Shown here piece by piece: positions 37,851 through 47,805 of a stretch of DNA of 64,000 nt. The translations under genes were made by a program, and so were the position numbers. The DNA is from Oceanobacter sp. 1_MG-2023 (lineage in GTDB: Bacteria; Pseudomonadota; Gammaproteobacteria; Pseudomonadales; Oceanobacteraceae), in assembly GCF_030689025.1 (NCBI RefSeq), contig NZ_JAUYWA010000020.1:1-64000 (forward strand), in the 5' to 3' direction. Each line of letters begins with the position of its first letter. Position 1 is the stretch's first letter. The notes beneath the pieces were generated by a model, which was not told the origin of the DNA, made no database searches, and was given only the letters and a program-made list of their open reading frames with translations.

Positions 37851-38654
37851 TCAGGGGTGAGCCGGCACGGCATAACGCTGCCGGTTGTCCAGGCGCATGG
37901 CTGTAAGAGAACCACCCCAGACACAGCCGGTGTCAAGGGCATCAATTCGAGTATGGTTGACTTCGCCGTTAAGGGCCGCCCAGTGACCAAAAACAAGGCG
38001 TGTTTGGGTCTTGCTTGCCTCAAACCAGGGCATAAAACCGGCGGGAGCACTGTCGAGTCCTTCTTTGGCGCTGAAATCCAGGCGGTTATGGGCATCGATA
38101 AAGCGCATACGTGTCAAATAATTGACAATTGCACGCCAGCGATTCGTGCCGGTGAGGTGTTCATCCCACTGATCTGGCTTGTTACCGTACAAGGAATTCA
38201 GCAATTGCGAATACTGGTCGCCCTGTAATATCTGTTCGACCTCACTGGCCAGTGTCTTGGCGTGTGCGGCGGACCAGAGCGGTGGAATACCCGCGTGGCT
38301 CATGCACCATTGCTTGTCTGCACTCAGGTGTACCAGTGGGCGGTGCCGGAGCCAGTACATCAGTTCGTCGCGATCCGGGGCCGTCAGTACCGCGTCGAGG
38401 GTGTCTTTTTTGCTTTTGTGGTTGTTGCCGTAATAACGCGCCAGCAGGTGCAGGTCGTGGTTGCCAAGTACGGCGACTACACGGTCGCCGAGGGATTTGG
38501 CCCAGCGCAGCACTTCCAGACTTTGCGGGCCACGATTGACCAGATCTCCGGCGAGCCAGAGCTGATCGTGCTGAGGGTCAAACTCAATACGATCGAGCAA
38601 GCGCTGAAGGGGTTCATAGCAGCCCTGGATATCACCAATGGCGTAAGTGGTCAC
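37851..38654 (-). CDS. apaH: symmetrical diadenosine tetraphosphatase
   Basis: Cleaves Ap4A to two ADP and removes NpnN caps from RNA. The metallophosphatase motifs are YAIGDIQGCYEP, GDLVNRGP and GNHDLH near the N-terminus. Length 267 residues. It follows apaG after 211 bases, so it may have its own promoter, unlike the tight apaG-rsmA arrangement. Confidence 0.95.
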   Translation of the reverse strand: MTTYAIGDIQGCYEPLQRLLDRIEFDPQHDQLWLAGDLVNRGPQSLEVLRWAKSLGDRVVAVLGNHDLHLLARYYGNNHKSKKDTLDAVLTAPDRDELMYWLRHRPLVHLSADKQWCMSHAGIPPLWSAAHAKTLASEVEQILQGDQYSQLLNSLYGNKPDQWDEHLTGTNRWRAIVNYLTRMRFIDAHNRLDFSAKEGLDSAPAGFMPWFEASKTQTRLVFGHWAALNGEVNHTRIDALDTGCVWGGSLTAMRLDNRQRYAVPAHP

Positions 38655-38809
38655 GATTTGCCTCTCTGCTTGTCTGTGGGCATTGGCCGGTGTTGTGTGC
38701 CTGTCTTGCCCGGGCTGGTTATTGGTCGGTATCAGAATCTGTGTTCAATATCTGTCGATTGTATCGGTTGCTGTCGCTGGTGTTGTCTCAGGTGCTGTAT
38801 CGGTATTCG

Positions 38810-38839
38810 GGACGGCATAAACAACCTGTATTGCCGTCC
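38810..38839 (-). other. hairpin downstream of apaG
   Basis: Eight-base stem GGACGGCA (38810-38817) with TGCCGTCC (38832-38839), 26 bases past the apaG stop. No T-run. It may attenuate read-through into apaH. Confidence 0.35.
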
Positions 38840-38865
38840 ATCACTGCAGGTTTGGGCCAAGAGGG

Positions 38866-39243
38866 TTAATTCAGGGCAAAGGTGGTCGCCAGGGTGAACA
38901 CCGGAATATTGGCATGAAACAGGGTGCCATCATCCGCTTCCATAACGTAATAGCCTCGCATGCTCCCCACCGGAGTGCTTAATACTGCTCCGGATATGTA
39001 GTCGAACTGTTGTCCAGGGGCGATGTTGGGCTGCTCGCCGATGACTCCTTCGCCTTTGACTTCCTGCACATCACCATTGCCATTGGTAATAAACCAGTGG
39101 CGGGTTTTTAACGTGGCACCCTGCTTTCCAATATTGCTGATATAAACCTTGTAGGAGAAGACAAAACGTTCATCTTCCGGGTCGGATTGCTCTTCCAGGT
39201 ATTCTGGCAGTACATTCACCATGATGGTTTCATTCAATTCCAT
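38866..39243 (-). CDS. apaG: ApaG protein
   Basis: A 125-residue ApaG (fibronectin-III-like) protein with [19 protein letters not shown] and the [14 protein letters not shown] region. Biochemical role unclear; cobalt/magnesium efflux and pyrophosphate links have been reported for homologues. It overlaps rsmA by 14 bases. Confidence 0.95.
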   Translation of the reverse strand: MELNETIMVNVLPEYLEEQSDPEDERFVFSYKVYISNIGKQGATLKTRHWFITNGNGDVQEVKGEGVIGEQPNIAPGQQFDYISGAVLSTPVGSMRGYYVMEADDGTLFHANIPVFTLATTFALN

Positions 39244-40075
39244 TGTCTTTCTCCGCTTGCTCTGTCAGCTGCGATACGGCATCAGAAATACGAACGTACT
39301 CTTCCAGTGTCAGTACTTCCGGGCGCAGCTGTGTGTCGATACCCAGTGCTTGAAGCTGTTCGGCACTGATGAGCTTTTTTAATGTATTTCGTATGGTTTT
39401 ACGGCGCATGCTAAAGGCTTCACGTACAACGCGCTGTAGCATTTTTGTATCTTTTGCAACGAGAGGCAGTTCTTTGTAGGGCGTCATTCTGACAATGGCT
39501 GAATCCACTTTGGGGGGCGGGTTAAATGATCCCGGCCCCACCACAAACAGCAGTTCTACCTTGCAGTAGTACTGCGTCATGATGCTCAAGCGGCCATAGT
39601 CCGACGTACCTGGTCGGGCTGCCAAACGCTCGACGACTTCCTTTTGCAACATGAAATGCATGTCTTGCACCAAGGTGTGGTGGCTGAGCAAATGAAAAAT
39701 CAAAGGCGTCGATATATTGTAGGGCAGGTTGCCAATAATGCGCAGGCGCTGGCCATCGTTGACCAATTGACTGAAGTCGAATTTTAACGCATCGCCTTCA
39801 TGAATCTGAAAACCGGGGTAGTTGAAAAACTTGGTGCGCAGGATTGGAATCAGGTCGCGATCCAGCTCGACCACGTTCAGCTTGCCTGTGGCTTCCAGTA
39901 ACGGCTCGGTAATGGCTCCCATTCCGGGACCGATTTCGACCAGGCAGTCATCATCCTTGGGGTAGATGGCATCAACGATTTTGCCAATGACGTAAGGATC
40001 ATGGAGGAAATTCTGCCCAAAGCGTTTACGGGCCTTGTGGCCGTGCATGTTATTGGGTTTGGGATGACGGCTCAT
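39230..40075 (-). CDS. rsmA: 16S rRNA dimethyladenosine transferase
   Basis: Dimethylates A1518/A1519 of 16S rRNA (KsgA). SAM motif [12 protein letters not shown] (about 46-57) and catalytic NLPYNIST (about 116-123) are intact. Length 281 residues. Its start overlaps the pdxA stop by four bases (ATGA), in the lptD-surA-pdxA-rsmA-apaG order. Confidence 0.96.
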   Translation of the reverse strand: MSRHPKPNNMHGHKARKRFGQNFLHDPYVIGKIVDAIYPKDDDCLVEIGPGMGAITEPLLEATGKLNVVELDRDLIPILRTKFFNYPGFQIHEGDALKFDFSQLVNDGQRLRIIGNLPYNISTPLIFHLLSHHTLVQDMHFMLQKEVVERLAARPGTSDYGRLSIMTQYYCKVELLFVVGPGSFNPPPKVDSAIVRMTPYKELPLVAKDTKMLQRVVREAFSMRRKTIRNTLKKLISAEQLQALGIDTQLRPEVLTLEEYVRISDAVSQLTEQAEKDNGIE

Positions 40076-41076
40076 GCGGGTTTGGCTCCAGCGGTGTGGC
40101 GGCTGTTGGCCATGTGGGCTGCCACGGCGATGGCCGTGTGCAAGCTGCCGCTGTCTGCCTTGCCGGTGGCGGCCAGGTCGAGGGCGGTGCCATGGTCAAC
40201 AGAAGTACGAATAAAGGGCAGGCCCAGCGTAATGTTGGCGGCGCGGCCAAAGCCATGAAACTTCAGCACCGGCAGGCCCTGGTCATGATACATGGCGAGG
40301 GTGGCATCGGCGCCAGCCAGATGTTTGGGGGTGTACAGGGTATCGGCGGGCAGTGGCCCAACCAGATCGATACCTTGCGCTCGAAGTTGGGCCAGCGTTG
40401 GCTCGATAATATCTTGCTCTTCGTGACCGAGGTGACCGTTTTCTCCGGCATGGGGGTTGAGGCCCGCGACCAGGATACGAGGTCGCACGCAGCCAAAAAA
40501 GGTTTTCAGGTCATGATCCAGGATATGGATCACCCGGCTCAGGCGTTCCGGGGTAATGGCATCCGCCACTTGGCGCAGCGGCAAGTGAGTGGTCACCAGT
40601 GCGACGCGTAAATCGGTGGTGGCCAACATCATGACGACTTCTTCAACGCCGGCAAAATCCCGGAAATATTCGGTATGGCCACTGAACGGAATACCGGCAT
40701 CGTTGATGATGCCCTTGTGTACCGGCGCGGTGACGATGCCGTCCCAATGACCTTGCTGGCAGCCTTGTGCGGCCATGGTCAGGGTGGCCAGAACGTACGC
40801 GGCATTGGCCGGGTCAAGTTCACCGGCCACGGCAGGTTGTTGCAGGGCAACGGCCTGTACGTACAGGGTGCCCGCGGGCGTTGGAGTGGCCGCGGTGGCC
40901 GGATCAAAGGTTGCCAGCGTCAGTGGCAAACCGAGCAACTGTGCCCGTTCGGCCAATAGCTGCGGGTCGGCGATCACGACCAGTTGGTGCTCACTGCCTT
41001 GTTGGGCCAGCTGAATACAAAGGTCAGGGCCAATGCCACCGGGTTCACCGGCGGTGATAGCCAGGCGCAGGGTCAT
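40072..41076 (-). CDS. pdxA: 4-hydroxythreonine-4-phosphate dehydrogenase
   Basis: NAD-dependent step in pyridoxal phosphate synthesis. GEPGGIGPD near the N-terminus, FSGHTEYF with the metal-binding His, and [13 protein letters not shown] are the family marks; [11 protein letters not shown] lies near the C-terminus. Length 334 residues. It overlaps surA and rsmA by four bases each. Confidence 0.96.
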   Translation of the reverse strand: MTLRLAITAGEPGGIGPDLCIQLAQQGSEHQLVVIADPQLLAERAQLLGLPLTLATFDPATAATPTPAGTLYVQAVALQQPAVAGELDPANAAYVLATLTMAAQGCQQGHWDGIVTAPVHKGIINDAGIPFSGHTEYFRDFAGVEEVVMMLATTDLRVALVTTHLPLRQVADAITPERLSRVIHILDHDLKTFFGCVRPRILVAGLNPHAGENGHLGHEEQDIIEPTLAQLRAQGIDLVGPLPADTLYTPKHLAGADATLAMYHDQGLPVLKFHGFGRAANITLGLPFIRTSVDHGTALDLAATGKADSGSLHTAIAVAAHMANSRHTAGAKPA

Positions 41077-42353
41077 GCCGGCTCCTTGATATCGACGTAC
41101 GCTTCGGTGCGGATTTTACGTAGCCACAAGGGCAGCTCTTCTTCAAAGCGGCGCGAGTACAGTAACTGACGTACCTGATTACGCTGCATTTCCTTGCCGA
41201 TATCACTTTGGCGTTGATCCTGTACTTGCAGAATGTGCCAGCCGAACTGGGTTTCAAACGGTGCGCTGATATGGCCAACCTGGGATTGCTGCATGGTGGT
41301 ATCGAACTCTGGCACCATGGCACCCGGGCTGACCCAGCCAAGGTCTCCGCCTGCGGCACCGCTGCCAGGGTCATCACTGAACTCCTTGGCCAACACGGCG
41401 AAGTCCTGCCCTTGTTGCAGGCGCTGATAAAGCTGGTTGATCAGGGTTTCAGTGTCGCTTTCACTGCGTAATTCGTTCGGGCTGACGAGAATATGGCGCA
41501 CTTGATACTGGGTGATCATCTGGCTGTTACCACCGCGTTTTTCCAGCACTGCAACCAGGTGATAACCACTGGAGCTGCGGATTGGATCGGAGACATCACC
41601 AATAGCCAGGTCTGGTACGACGGGTGCAAAAATACCGGGTAACTGGCCTTCTTTACGCCAGCCGAGATCACCACCCTTGAGGGCATTGCGGCCGTCGGAA
41701 TCGGCAATGGCGACATCGCTGAAGTTGGCACCGCCACGAATGCGGGACGCCAGGCTGCGGGCTTTCAACTCGGCTTTTTGCAGGTCGCTGGCGTTGGCGT
41801 CAGCAGGGATGGATACCAGTATGTGGCCAAGACGGTATTCGGCAGCGGAGGCCATTTTGCCCACTTCGGAGGCGAGGAAATAATCCACATCCTGATCGGT
41901 AATCTGGATGGTTTCGCCGACCCGGATGCGCTGCAAACGGCTGGTGATCATCTCGGTTTCAATCTGCGCCCGGGCAGTGGCAAAGGGAATACCTTCGGCT
42001 TCCATCGCCACCCGGAACTGCTCCAGATTCATCTTGTTCTGGGCGGCAATACGTTGCAGGGAGTCGTTCAACTGGGCATCGCTGATACGGATACCAATCC
42101 GCTTGGCCAGTTGCAGCTGGATGCTTTCCTCAATCAGGCGATCCAGTACCTGTTTGCCCAGCACGGCGTCTTCCGGCAGGTTGGCGCCCCGGTTCTGGTT
42201 GCGGACATTCTGGATACGTTGCTGCAACTGGGACGCCATAATGACGTCATCGTCGACAATCGCCACCACATGGTCAATCAGTACTGGCTGGGCCTGGCTC
42301 AGCGTGCTGCCGAGGGTAAGAAAAAACAAAAAAATCAGCTTGTTAATAGTCAT
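41073..42353 (-). CDS. surA: periplasmic chaperone/PPIase SurA
   Basis: Outer-membrane-protein chaperone with signal peptide (cleaved near AQP, about 22), SurA N-terminal domain and two parvulin domains (about 170-270 and 280-380). Length 426 residues. It follows lptD with an 11-base overlap; SurA delivers LptD and other barrels to the BAM complex. Confidence 0.96.
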   Translation of the reverse strand: MTINKLIFLFFLTLGSTLSQAQPVLIDHVVAIVDDDVIMASQLQQRIQNVRNQNRGANLPEDAVLGKQVLDRLIEESIQLQLAKRIGIRISDAQLNDSLQRIAAQNKMNLEQFRVAMEAEGIPFATARAQIETEMITSRLQRIRVGETIQITDQDVDYFLASEVGKMASAAEYRLGHILVSIPADANASDLQKAELKARSLASRIRGGANFSDVAIADSDGRNALKGGDLGWRKEGQLPGIFAPVVPDLAIGDVSDPIRSSSGYHLVAVLEKRGGNSQMITQYQVRHILVSPNELRSESDTETLINQLYQRLQQGQDFAVLAKEFSDDPGSGAAGGDLGWVSPGAMVPEFDTTMQQSQVGHISAPFETQFGWHILQVQDQRQSDIGKEMQRNQVRQLLYSRRFEEELPLWLRKIRTEAYVDIKEPA

Positions 42354-44862
42354 GGTATTGCCGTTTGGAGTAACCCTTGATGCTGTTGCTTATGGTGGCG
42401 TCGGTGCCACCCCCCAGCGTGCTGAGACCTTTGAGCTGAATACTGAACATCAGACTCTCGGTCTTTTCGGTACTATAGCTGCTGTCGTCGTCGGCTGTCG
42501 GAGAATACTCCTTGTACAGCACTTGCAGACGCCAGCAACAATTCTGATATTCAAATCCGGCCAGTGCTTCGAGTACGGAGCTGACCGGGCGACGCTCGTC
42601 TGCAGGATAGTCTTTCATGTCCTTGAGTACGCGCCCGGTCAAGGCCCAGCTGTCATTCAGTGCCCAGTAAGCACTGACATCGGCCTGATAGAGATCGGTT
42701 TCAATGTCACCGCTGTCGGAATCCTCACTTTGAACCTTGTTGACTGAAAGGTTCAGCATGCGGTTGTTGCCCGGTGTATAGCCTGCGCCAAAACGGTGCT
42801 GACGAGCATAATCGCCGTAGGCGTCCCACTCCAGCGTCTGATTGAGCCGCCAGTGATCACCGGGCCGCCATTCCACTTCGGCGATAGTGCTGGATGTATT
42901 ATTGCTGTCATTGACTTCGTCACTGTCGAGCAGCACCTGGCGTTCGTCACCGAAGTAGACCCGGCCAAGACTGAAGCGCAGCCATTCGTCGCCACTTTGA
43001 TCGATAATCCGGCTGGTGATGCCGAGGCTGACCTGTTCCAAGTCGGCAAGCCGGTCAGAGCCGATAAAACGATCGCCGACAAACAGGCTGTCGTAGGTGA
43101 CGCTGGTGACCTTGGTATCAAAGGCCGGAATGTCATCCTGACCGGACTGGTAAGGGCTTTTGACCCAAAACAGTCGAGGCTCCAGCGTTTGTGTCTGATG
43201 TTCATTAAACCAGTGTAACGACCGTTCGAAAAACAGGCCGGAATCAAGGCTGTAACGGGGAACGCCGTAGTTGATCGTGTCATCGTAATCAAAGCTGTCT
43301 TGACTGCTGAGACGGTAATAGCGGTAGCGATAACTGGCTTCTGGCTGAAGATAGCTGTACGGCTGTTCGAAACGCCAGGCGATGGTGTTGTCACTGACCA
43401 GTCGACGGCCATTCAGTGAATCGAAATCCGTCAGGGTTTGTTCCGTGCCATCGATTACGGCGCTGTTATCCCGCTCAAAACGGGTCGCTTGCAAACGGCT
43501 GCTGACCTGCCAGCGGTCGTATTGTTGCCGGTAATCGAGTGTGGCTTGCGGCAGGCGTTTGTAGGGCCGGTCTTCGAGGTCAATGCTGTCGTCAATGGTC
43601 TGGAACCCTTCGACCAGGAGATCCAGCTGCCAGGCGTCTTTCTGGTAGCTCAGTAGCCCCATTCGCGGCAAGTGGGTGGTGCGGTCGATGGTGGCCGAGG
43701 AGTTCAGGTCGGACAGGTAGTCGTCATCGCTGACATGGTTGTAGATCCAGCGATGTTGCCAGTGTTGGCCAAACTTGCCGGATTGCTGGTAATTGATCAG
43801 CCAGCGTTCACTATCTTCCGTGGCATCCTGATCGATATAGGCGTAGTTCAGCTCACCATCGCCGAATAACCCGGTTTTATGACGCAGCTGGCTTTCCCAC
43901 AACCAGCCACGCTGATTGAAGTAATGGGGCGTAATGGTGGCATCCAGGTTGCTGGCCAGATTCAGGTAGAACGGCATTTTCAGCTCGTCCAGCCCGGCGT
44001 CGCCACCAAGAGAGAAACTGGGGTCGAGAAAACCTGTGGTGCGGCGGTCATCAATCGGAAAGCGGTAGTAGGGAATATAAAAAACCGGTACGTCCATCAC
44101 TTCCAGACGGGTATTCCAGGCGCTGCCGACACCGCGTTCCTGATCCAGATAAATATTGCTGGCGGCAATACGCCAGTCGTTCTGCCCGGGTTCGCACCAG
44201 GTGACGGTGGCTTCATTCAGCTCAATAGTCCCTTCCGAGCGGGTGATCATGCGGGTGGCGGTGCCGCGCATATGGCGAGCGGGCAGAGCATAGCGGGCGT
44301 TTTGCAGGACCAGCTCGCTGCTATTCGTGCTGTCGGTGCTGTCTGGGCTTGTTGCCGTATCGTTCAGACGCTCGCGAAAACGGGCGCTGTCACTGTGGAC
44401 GGTCACTTCATTATTCAAAAAGCTGACATCGCCTTCAAATTCGGCCTGACGCAAGTCCGCATCCCAGTACGCTGACCGGCTCTTTAAAACGTAATCTTCC
44501 CGCTGCATGATGACGTCGCCAGTAAACTCTGCGTTGCCAAGACGATCAACAAAGGCTTGCTCGGATTCTGCTTCGAGACGGCCATCAGGTACAGGTTGCA
44601 AGGTATTGGGCAAATAACGCCCGGAGCAAAACGATGGCAGGTCGGCCTGCTCGGCATCGCTCAGCAATGCCCGCGGGTACCAGTTCAATGCCGGTGTGTC
44701 CGCCTGGACGGAGACACTGGTGATCATACTGGTCGCGGTCAGGCACAGCACCGCCAGGAACCGCTCGGAGCTGCCCAAAAGCGCCAGACGCGCTGGCAGA
44801 AACGACACCCGGATGGGGAGCCGCTGGAGGGATATTGCATCTGAATGTCTGTGATCCGCCAT
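42343..44862 (-). CDS. lptD: LPS-assembly protein LptD
   Basis: Outer-membrane translocon for lipopolysaccharide. The periplasmic LptA-like domain appears from GDVIMQREDYVLKSRSAYWD, and the large barrel follows. The frame is open to 45192, but the first 110 residues do not resemble LptD and would overlap the divergent amgK gene. The Met at 44862 begins MADHRHSDA and gives 839 residues with a late hydrophobic signal (about 36-55 ending near VQA). Cys residues in CSGRYLP and NCCWRL are the expected disulfide partners. Confidence 0.92.
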   Translation of the reverse strand: MADHRHSDAISLQRLPIRVSFLPARLALLGSSERFLAVLCLTATSMITSVSVQADTPALNWYPRALLSDAEQADLPSFCSGRYLPNTLQPVPDGRLEAESEQAFVDRLGNAEFTGDVIMQREDYVLKSRSAYWDADLRQAEFEGDVSFLNNEVTVHSDSARFRERLNDTATSPDSTDSTNSSELVLQNARYALPARHMRGTATRMITRSEGTIELNEATVTWCEPGQNDWRIAASNIYLDQERGVGSAWNTRLEVMDVPVFYIPYYRFPIDDRRTTGFLDPSFSLGGDAGLDELKMPFYLNLASNLDATITPHYFNQRGWLWESQLRHKTGLFGDGELNYAYIDQDATEDSERWLINYQQSGKFGQHWQHRWIYNHVSDDDYLSDLNSSATIDRTTHLPRMGLLSYQKDAWQLDLLVEGFQTIDDSIDLEDRPYKRLPQATLDYRQQYDRWQVSSRLQATRFERDNSAVIDGTEQTLTDFDSLNGRRLVSDNTIAWRFEQPYSYLQPEASYRYRYYRLSSQDSFDYDDTINYGVPRYSLDSGLFFERSLHWFNEHQTQTLEPRLFWVKSPYQSGQDDIPAFDTKVTSVTYDSLFVGDRFIGSDRLADLEQVSLGITSRIIDQSGDEWLRFSLGRVYFGDERQVLLDSDEVNDSNNTSSTIAEVEWRPGDHWRLNQTLEWDAYGDYARQHRFGAGYTPGNNRMLNLSVNKVQSEDSDSGDIETDLYQADVSAYWALNDSWALTGRVLKDMKDYPADERRPVSSVLEALAGFEYQNCCWRLQVLYKEYSPTADDDSSYSTEKTESLMFSIQLKGLSTLGGGTDATISNSIKGYSKRQYHDY

Positions 44863-44970
44863 GGCTGAGCGTGGGTGCCTGTACAGTGAAGTGTGGTATC
44901 TTAGCGCGCAGATGATACGGGGGGCGCTCAATGCGCGCAATTTTAGATCGATAACAAATGTGAGGCCAAC
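44863..44970. promoter_or_regulatory. divergent lptD/amgK promoter region
   Basis: The 108-base spacer between divergent lptD and amgK must carry both promoters. GTGTGGTATCTTAG (about 44890-44903) could be an extended -10 for the plus strand, but I cannot place a confident -35. Confidence 0.35.
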
Positions 44971-45990
44971 ATGGACCCGCGCCTTGATCACCTGATCAAC
45001 TGGGCGTCCAGCACCATTCGCCGCAAAGCGAATCTGGACGTCAATGCCAGCCTGGAAACGGTATCCGGTGATGCCAGTTTCCGTCGTTACTTCCGCCTGC
45101 GCGGTCTGGGCAAGAGCTGGATTCTTGTCGATGCTCCACCAGACAAGGAAGATAATCCGCGTTTTATCCGTATCGCCAAACAGTGGCGTCACCAGCAGGT
45201 CGAGGTGCCACAGGTGCTGGCCGCCGATCTTGATCAGGGCTTTATGCTACTGGAAGACTTTGGTGACCAGCTGTTATGGACTGCCCTGCATGAGCCGGAT
45301 GTGACCGAAAAACAGATACTGGGCCTGTATCGCCAGGCGATAGAGCAGCTGGTGCAGCTTCAGGGTGTCAGCTGTCGCGACCTGCCTGCTTACGCTAACG
45401 CTCTCCTGCTGCAGGAGATGGCGCTGTTCCGTGACTGGTTATGTGAACAGCAGCTGCAAATGACGTTGACGGACGTTGAACGGGCCATGTTTGACCGCGT
45501 GTTTGATTTGCTGGCTCGGCAGGCCTTGGCGCAACCGGTTGTCACCGTGCACCGGGATTACCATTCCCGCAACCTGATGCTGAAGCCGGATGGCATGTTG
45601 GGCATCATTGATTTCCAGGACGCTCTGGCAGGCCCGTCCACTTACGATCTGGTGTCATTGGTGCGGGATTGTTACGTACGCTGGCCACAGGGGCTGGTGG
45701 ATGAGCTGGTGGCCTATTATTGGGAGCTGGCGCGGCCCTGTGGTTATTACCTCGGCGACTGGCAACAGTGTGTGCGTGACGTCGACTGGATGGGATTGCA
45801 GCGACACCTCAAGGCCGCGGGTATTTTTGCCCGTCTGAACCTGCGCGATCACAAGCCGACCTACCTGGCGGATATTCCCAATACCTGCCAGTACCTGATC
45901 GATATCGCCAGACGGTATGACGAGTTGAGTGACTTCAGTCACTGGCTGAACCAGCGTTTGATGCCAGAATTGGTGCAGTTATCACGATGA
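44971..45990 (+). CDS. amgK: N-acetylmuramate/N-acetylglucosamine kinase AmgK
   Basis: Aminoglycoside-phosphotransferase-fold sugar kinase that phosphorylates MurNAc at C1 during peptidoglycan recycling. SGDASFRRYFRL near the N-terminus and the catalytic loop VTVHRDYHSRNLML with IDFQDALAGP (about 190-215) are clear. Length 339 residues. It overlaps murU by four bases, and amgK-murU facing lptD is a conserved Pseudomonas-like layout. Confidence 0.94.
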   Translation: MDPRLDHLINWASSTIRRKANLDVNASLETVSGDASFRRYFRLRGLGKSWILVDAPPDKEDNPRFIRIAKQWRHQQVEVPQVLAADLDQGFMLLEDFGDQLLWTALHEPDVTEKQILGLYRQAIEQLVQLQGVSCRDLPAYANALLLQEMALFRDWLCEQQLQMTLTDVERAMFDRVFDLLARQALAQPVVTVHRDYHSRNLMLKPDGMLGIIDFQDALAGPSTYDLVSLVRDCYVRWPQGLVDELVAYYWELARPCGYYLGDWQQCVRDVDWMGLQRHLKAAGIFARLNLRDHKPTYLADIPNTCQYLIDIARRYDELSDFSHWLNQRLMPELVQLSR

Positions 45991-46679
45991 AAGCCATGAT
46001 ACTGGCAGCCGGGCGAGGTCAACGTATGGCGCCGCTCACGGATCACTGCCCGAAGCCGCTGCTGGCGCTGGCCGGCAAGCCTCTGATTGAACACCATATT
46101 GACAAACTGGTTGCCGCCGGCATGACCGATCTGGTCATCAACCACGCCTGGCTGGGGGAGATGATCGAGGCCCGGTTGCAGGATGGCCATCAGTTTGGCG
46201 CCAACATTCGCTACTCCGCCGAAACCGATGCACTGGAAACCGCTGGTGGTATTCGCAAGGCGTTACCATTGTTAGGTGATCAGCCGTTTTTAGTGATCAA
46301 TGGCGATGTCTGGACTGATTGGGATTACCGGGAAGCTGTGCAAGTGGCATCTTCCGAAATGGTGACGGGGAACACATTGGCCTGGCTTTGGTTAACCGAT
46401 AATCCTGATCATAACCCGACGGGTGATTTTTTCCTTGACGGTACCGACGTTGCGGCAGAGGCTGATGGCCCCGGTTTCACCTTTACCGGGATCAGCCTGA
46501 TCCACCCGGATCTGCTGGCAGCCTTGCCGGTGGCAAAGCTGCCACTGGCTCCGATACTGCGACAGGCAATGGACAGTGGGCGAGTCAAGGGTTGCCTGCT
46601 GGATGGCCGCTGGACGGATGTGGGGACGCCACAACGTCTGGCTGAACTGGAACAGCAACTCACCAGAGAGACGTTCTGA
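45987..46679 (+). CDS. murU: N-acetylmuramate-1-phosphate uridylyltransferase MurU
   Basis: Makes UDP-MurNAc from MurNAc-1-phosphate, bypassing fosfomycin-sensitive MurA. Nucleotidyltransferase motif AAGRGQRMAPLT (about 7-18) followed by PKPLLALAGKPLI. Length 230 residues. It overlaps amgK by four bases and djlA by one. Confidence 0.94.
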   Translation: MKAMILAAGRGQRMAPLTDHCPKPLLALAGKPLIEHHIDKLVAAGMTDLVINHAWLGEMIEARLQDGHQFGANIRYSAETDALETAGGIRKALPLLGDQPFLVINGDVWTDWDYREAVQVASSEMVTGNTLAWLWLTDNPDHNPTGDFFLDGTDVAAEADGPGFTFTGISLIHPDLLAALPVAKLPLAPILRQAMDSGRVKGCLLDGRWTDVGTPQRLAELEQQLTRETF

Positions 46680-47479
46680 TGCTATGGATGGGAAAAGCCA
46701 TGGGCGGCATGGTCGGATTGATGACCGGTGGCCCGTTTGGCATGATGATAGGCGCATTTGTTGGTCATATGTTTGACCAGAATCTTGAAAATATCTGGAG
46801 CGGTCAATTTCCTGTTCTGGTTCGTACCAGTACAGCCAATAACGTGCGACTGCTTTATATTTCATCGTTATGCCGTTGCATGGGGCGGATAGCCAAAGCC
46901 GATGGCCGCGTCAGCGAAGAAGAAATCGCCGCCGCCAATTTTGTGATGGACCGCATGCAGCTCAAGGGCGATGACCGCCAACGGGCGATTGCCTGGTTTC
47001 AGGAAGGCAAGGATATGGACTGTGACTTTAATGCCGACCTGGAACAGCTACGACCACAACTGAGTTTGCCGATGGCGCAAATGTTTCTTGAGGTAGTGAT
47101 GACCATCGGTTATTCCGATGGTGAGTTGTCGCCTTTGGAGTGGGCGATGATCGAACGCCTCAGTAATGTGCTGGGGATCAGTCAGACCCAGATTGAGCGG
47201 GTACGGGATCGTATTGAAGCAGCCATGTTCCAGGCCCGTAACGGCGGTGTCAGCCAAAGTGATCAGCTGGAACAAGCCTACGCCACGCTGGGTGTCCCGG
47301 CCGATGTGGATGACGATACCCTGAAAAAAACCTATCGGCGATTAATGAGCCAGAACCATCCTGACAAACTCTCTGCCAGCGGTATGCCTGAAGAAATGCT
47401 GCGACTGGCCAAGGAAAAAACCCAGCAGATCCAAACCTCCTATGCCCTGATTCGCAAAAGCCGGGGCCACGCGCATTAA
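46679..47479 (+). CDS. djlA: membrane-anchored DnaJ-like co-chaperone DjlA
   Basis: A 266-residue protein with an N-terminal Gly/Met-rich membrane helix (about 5-32), a TerB-like central domain (about 55-160) and a C-terminal J domain with the essential HPDK (about 221-224). It stimulates DnaK at the inner membrane. First base overlaps the murU stop, so the three plus-strand genes are one operon. Confidence 0.94.
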   Translation: MLWMGKAMGGMVGLMTGGPFGMMIGAFVGHMFDQNLENIWSGQFPVLVRTSTANNVRLLYISSLCRCMGRIAKADGRVSEEEIAAANFVMDRMQLKGDDRQRAIAWFQEGKDMDCDFNADLEQLRPQLSLPMAQMFLEVVMTIGYSDGELSPLEWAMIERLSNVLGISQTQIERVRDRIEAAMFQARNGGVSQSDQLEQAYATLGVPADVDDDTLKKTYRRLMSQNHPDKLSASGMPEEMLRLAKEKTQQIQTSYALIRKSRGHAH

Positions 47480-47761
47480 ATTGTTTTGGTGTGGGGATTA
47501 ACCCTGCACCAACTGCTCCGCTACCCGCACCCGCACCAATATAGACAGAGACAGCAGTCAAGCCAGTGCTGTCGGCTATTGCTTGTGGTTGCCAGGTCTG
47601 GTTGTGATTGATTGCAGCTGATGTTCTGTACACAAACAAGGGCGTCGATCTCGACCTGACCGTTGGTTCTGGACTGGCTAACGCGGATAACAAGCCGATA
47701 GGGAACAGGGTGCGAATCAGAAGGTATGGATAAGAGAGTAGAGGTTTTGTAGCGAGGAGAG
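47480..47761. other. gene-poor region with possible coding remnant
   Basis: No intact gene. A plus-strand stop-to-stop stretch around 47608-47731 reads LIAADVLYTNKGVDLDLTV and onward for 41 codons to a TAA. It looks protein-like but has no start codon. It may be the tail of a lost gene; I do not recognise it. Confidence 0.3.
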
Positions 47762-47804
47762 AAAAAAGAGAGCCGCCATTCTCGACGACTCTCCGGGAGT
47801 GGCG
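47762..47804 (-). terminator. TRAP operon terminator
   Basis: A 10-bp stem with two G-T wobbles (47774-47783 with 47795-47804), then CTCTCTTTTTT on the minus strand. It begins two bases past the dctM stop. Confidence 0.7.
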
Positions 47805-47805
47805 T

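Noticed and set aside
44863..45192. N-terminal extension of LptD up to 45192
   Set aside because: It overlaps the divergent amgK coding region, lacks LptD-like sequence and would place the signal peptide 150 residues inside.
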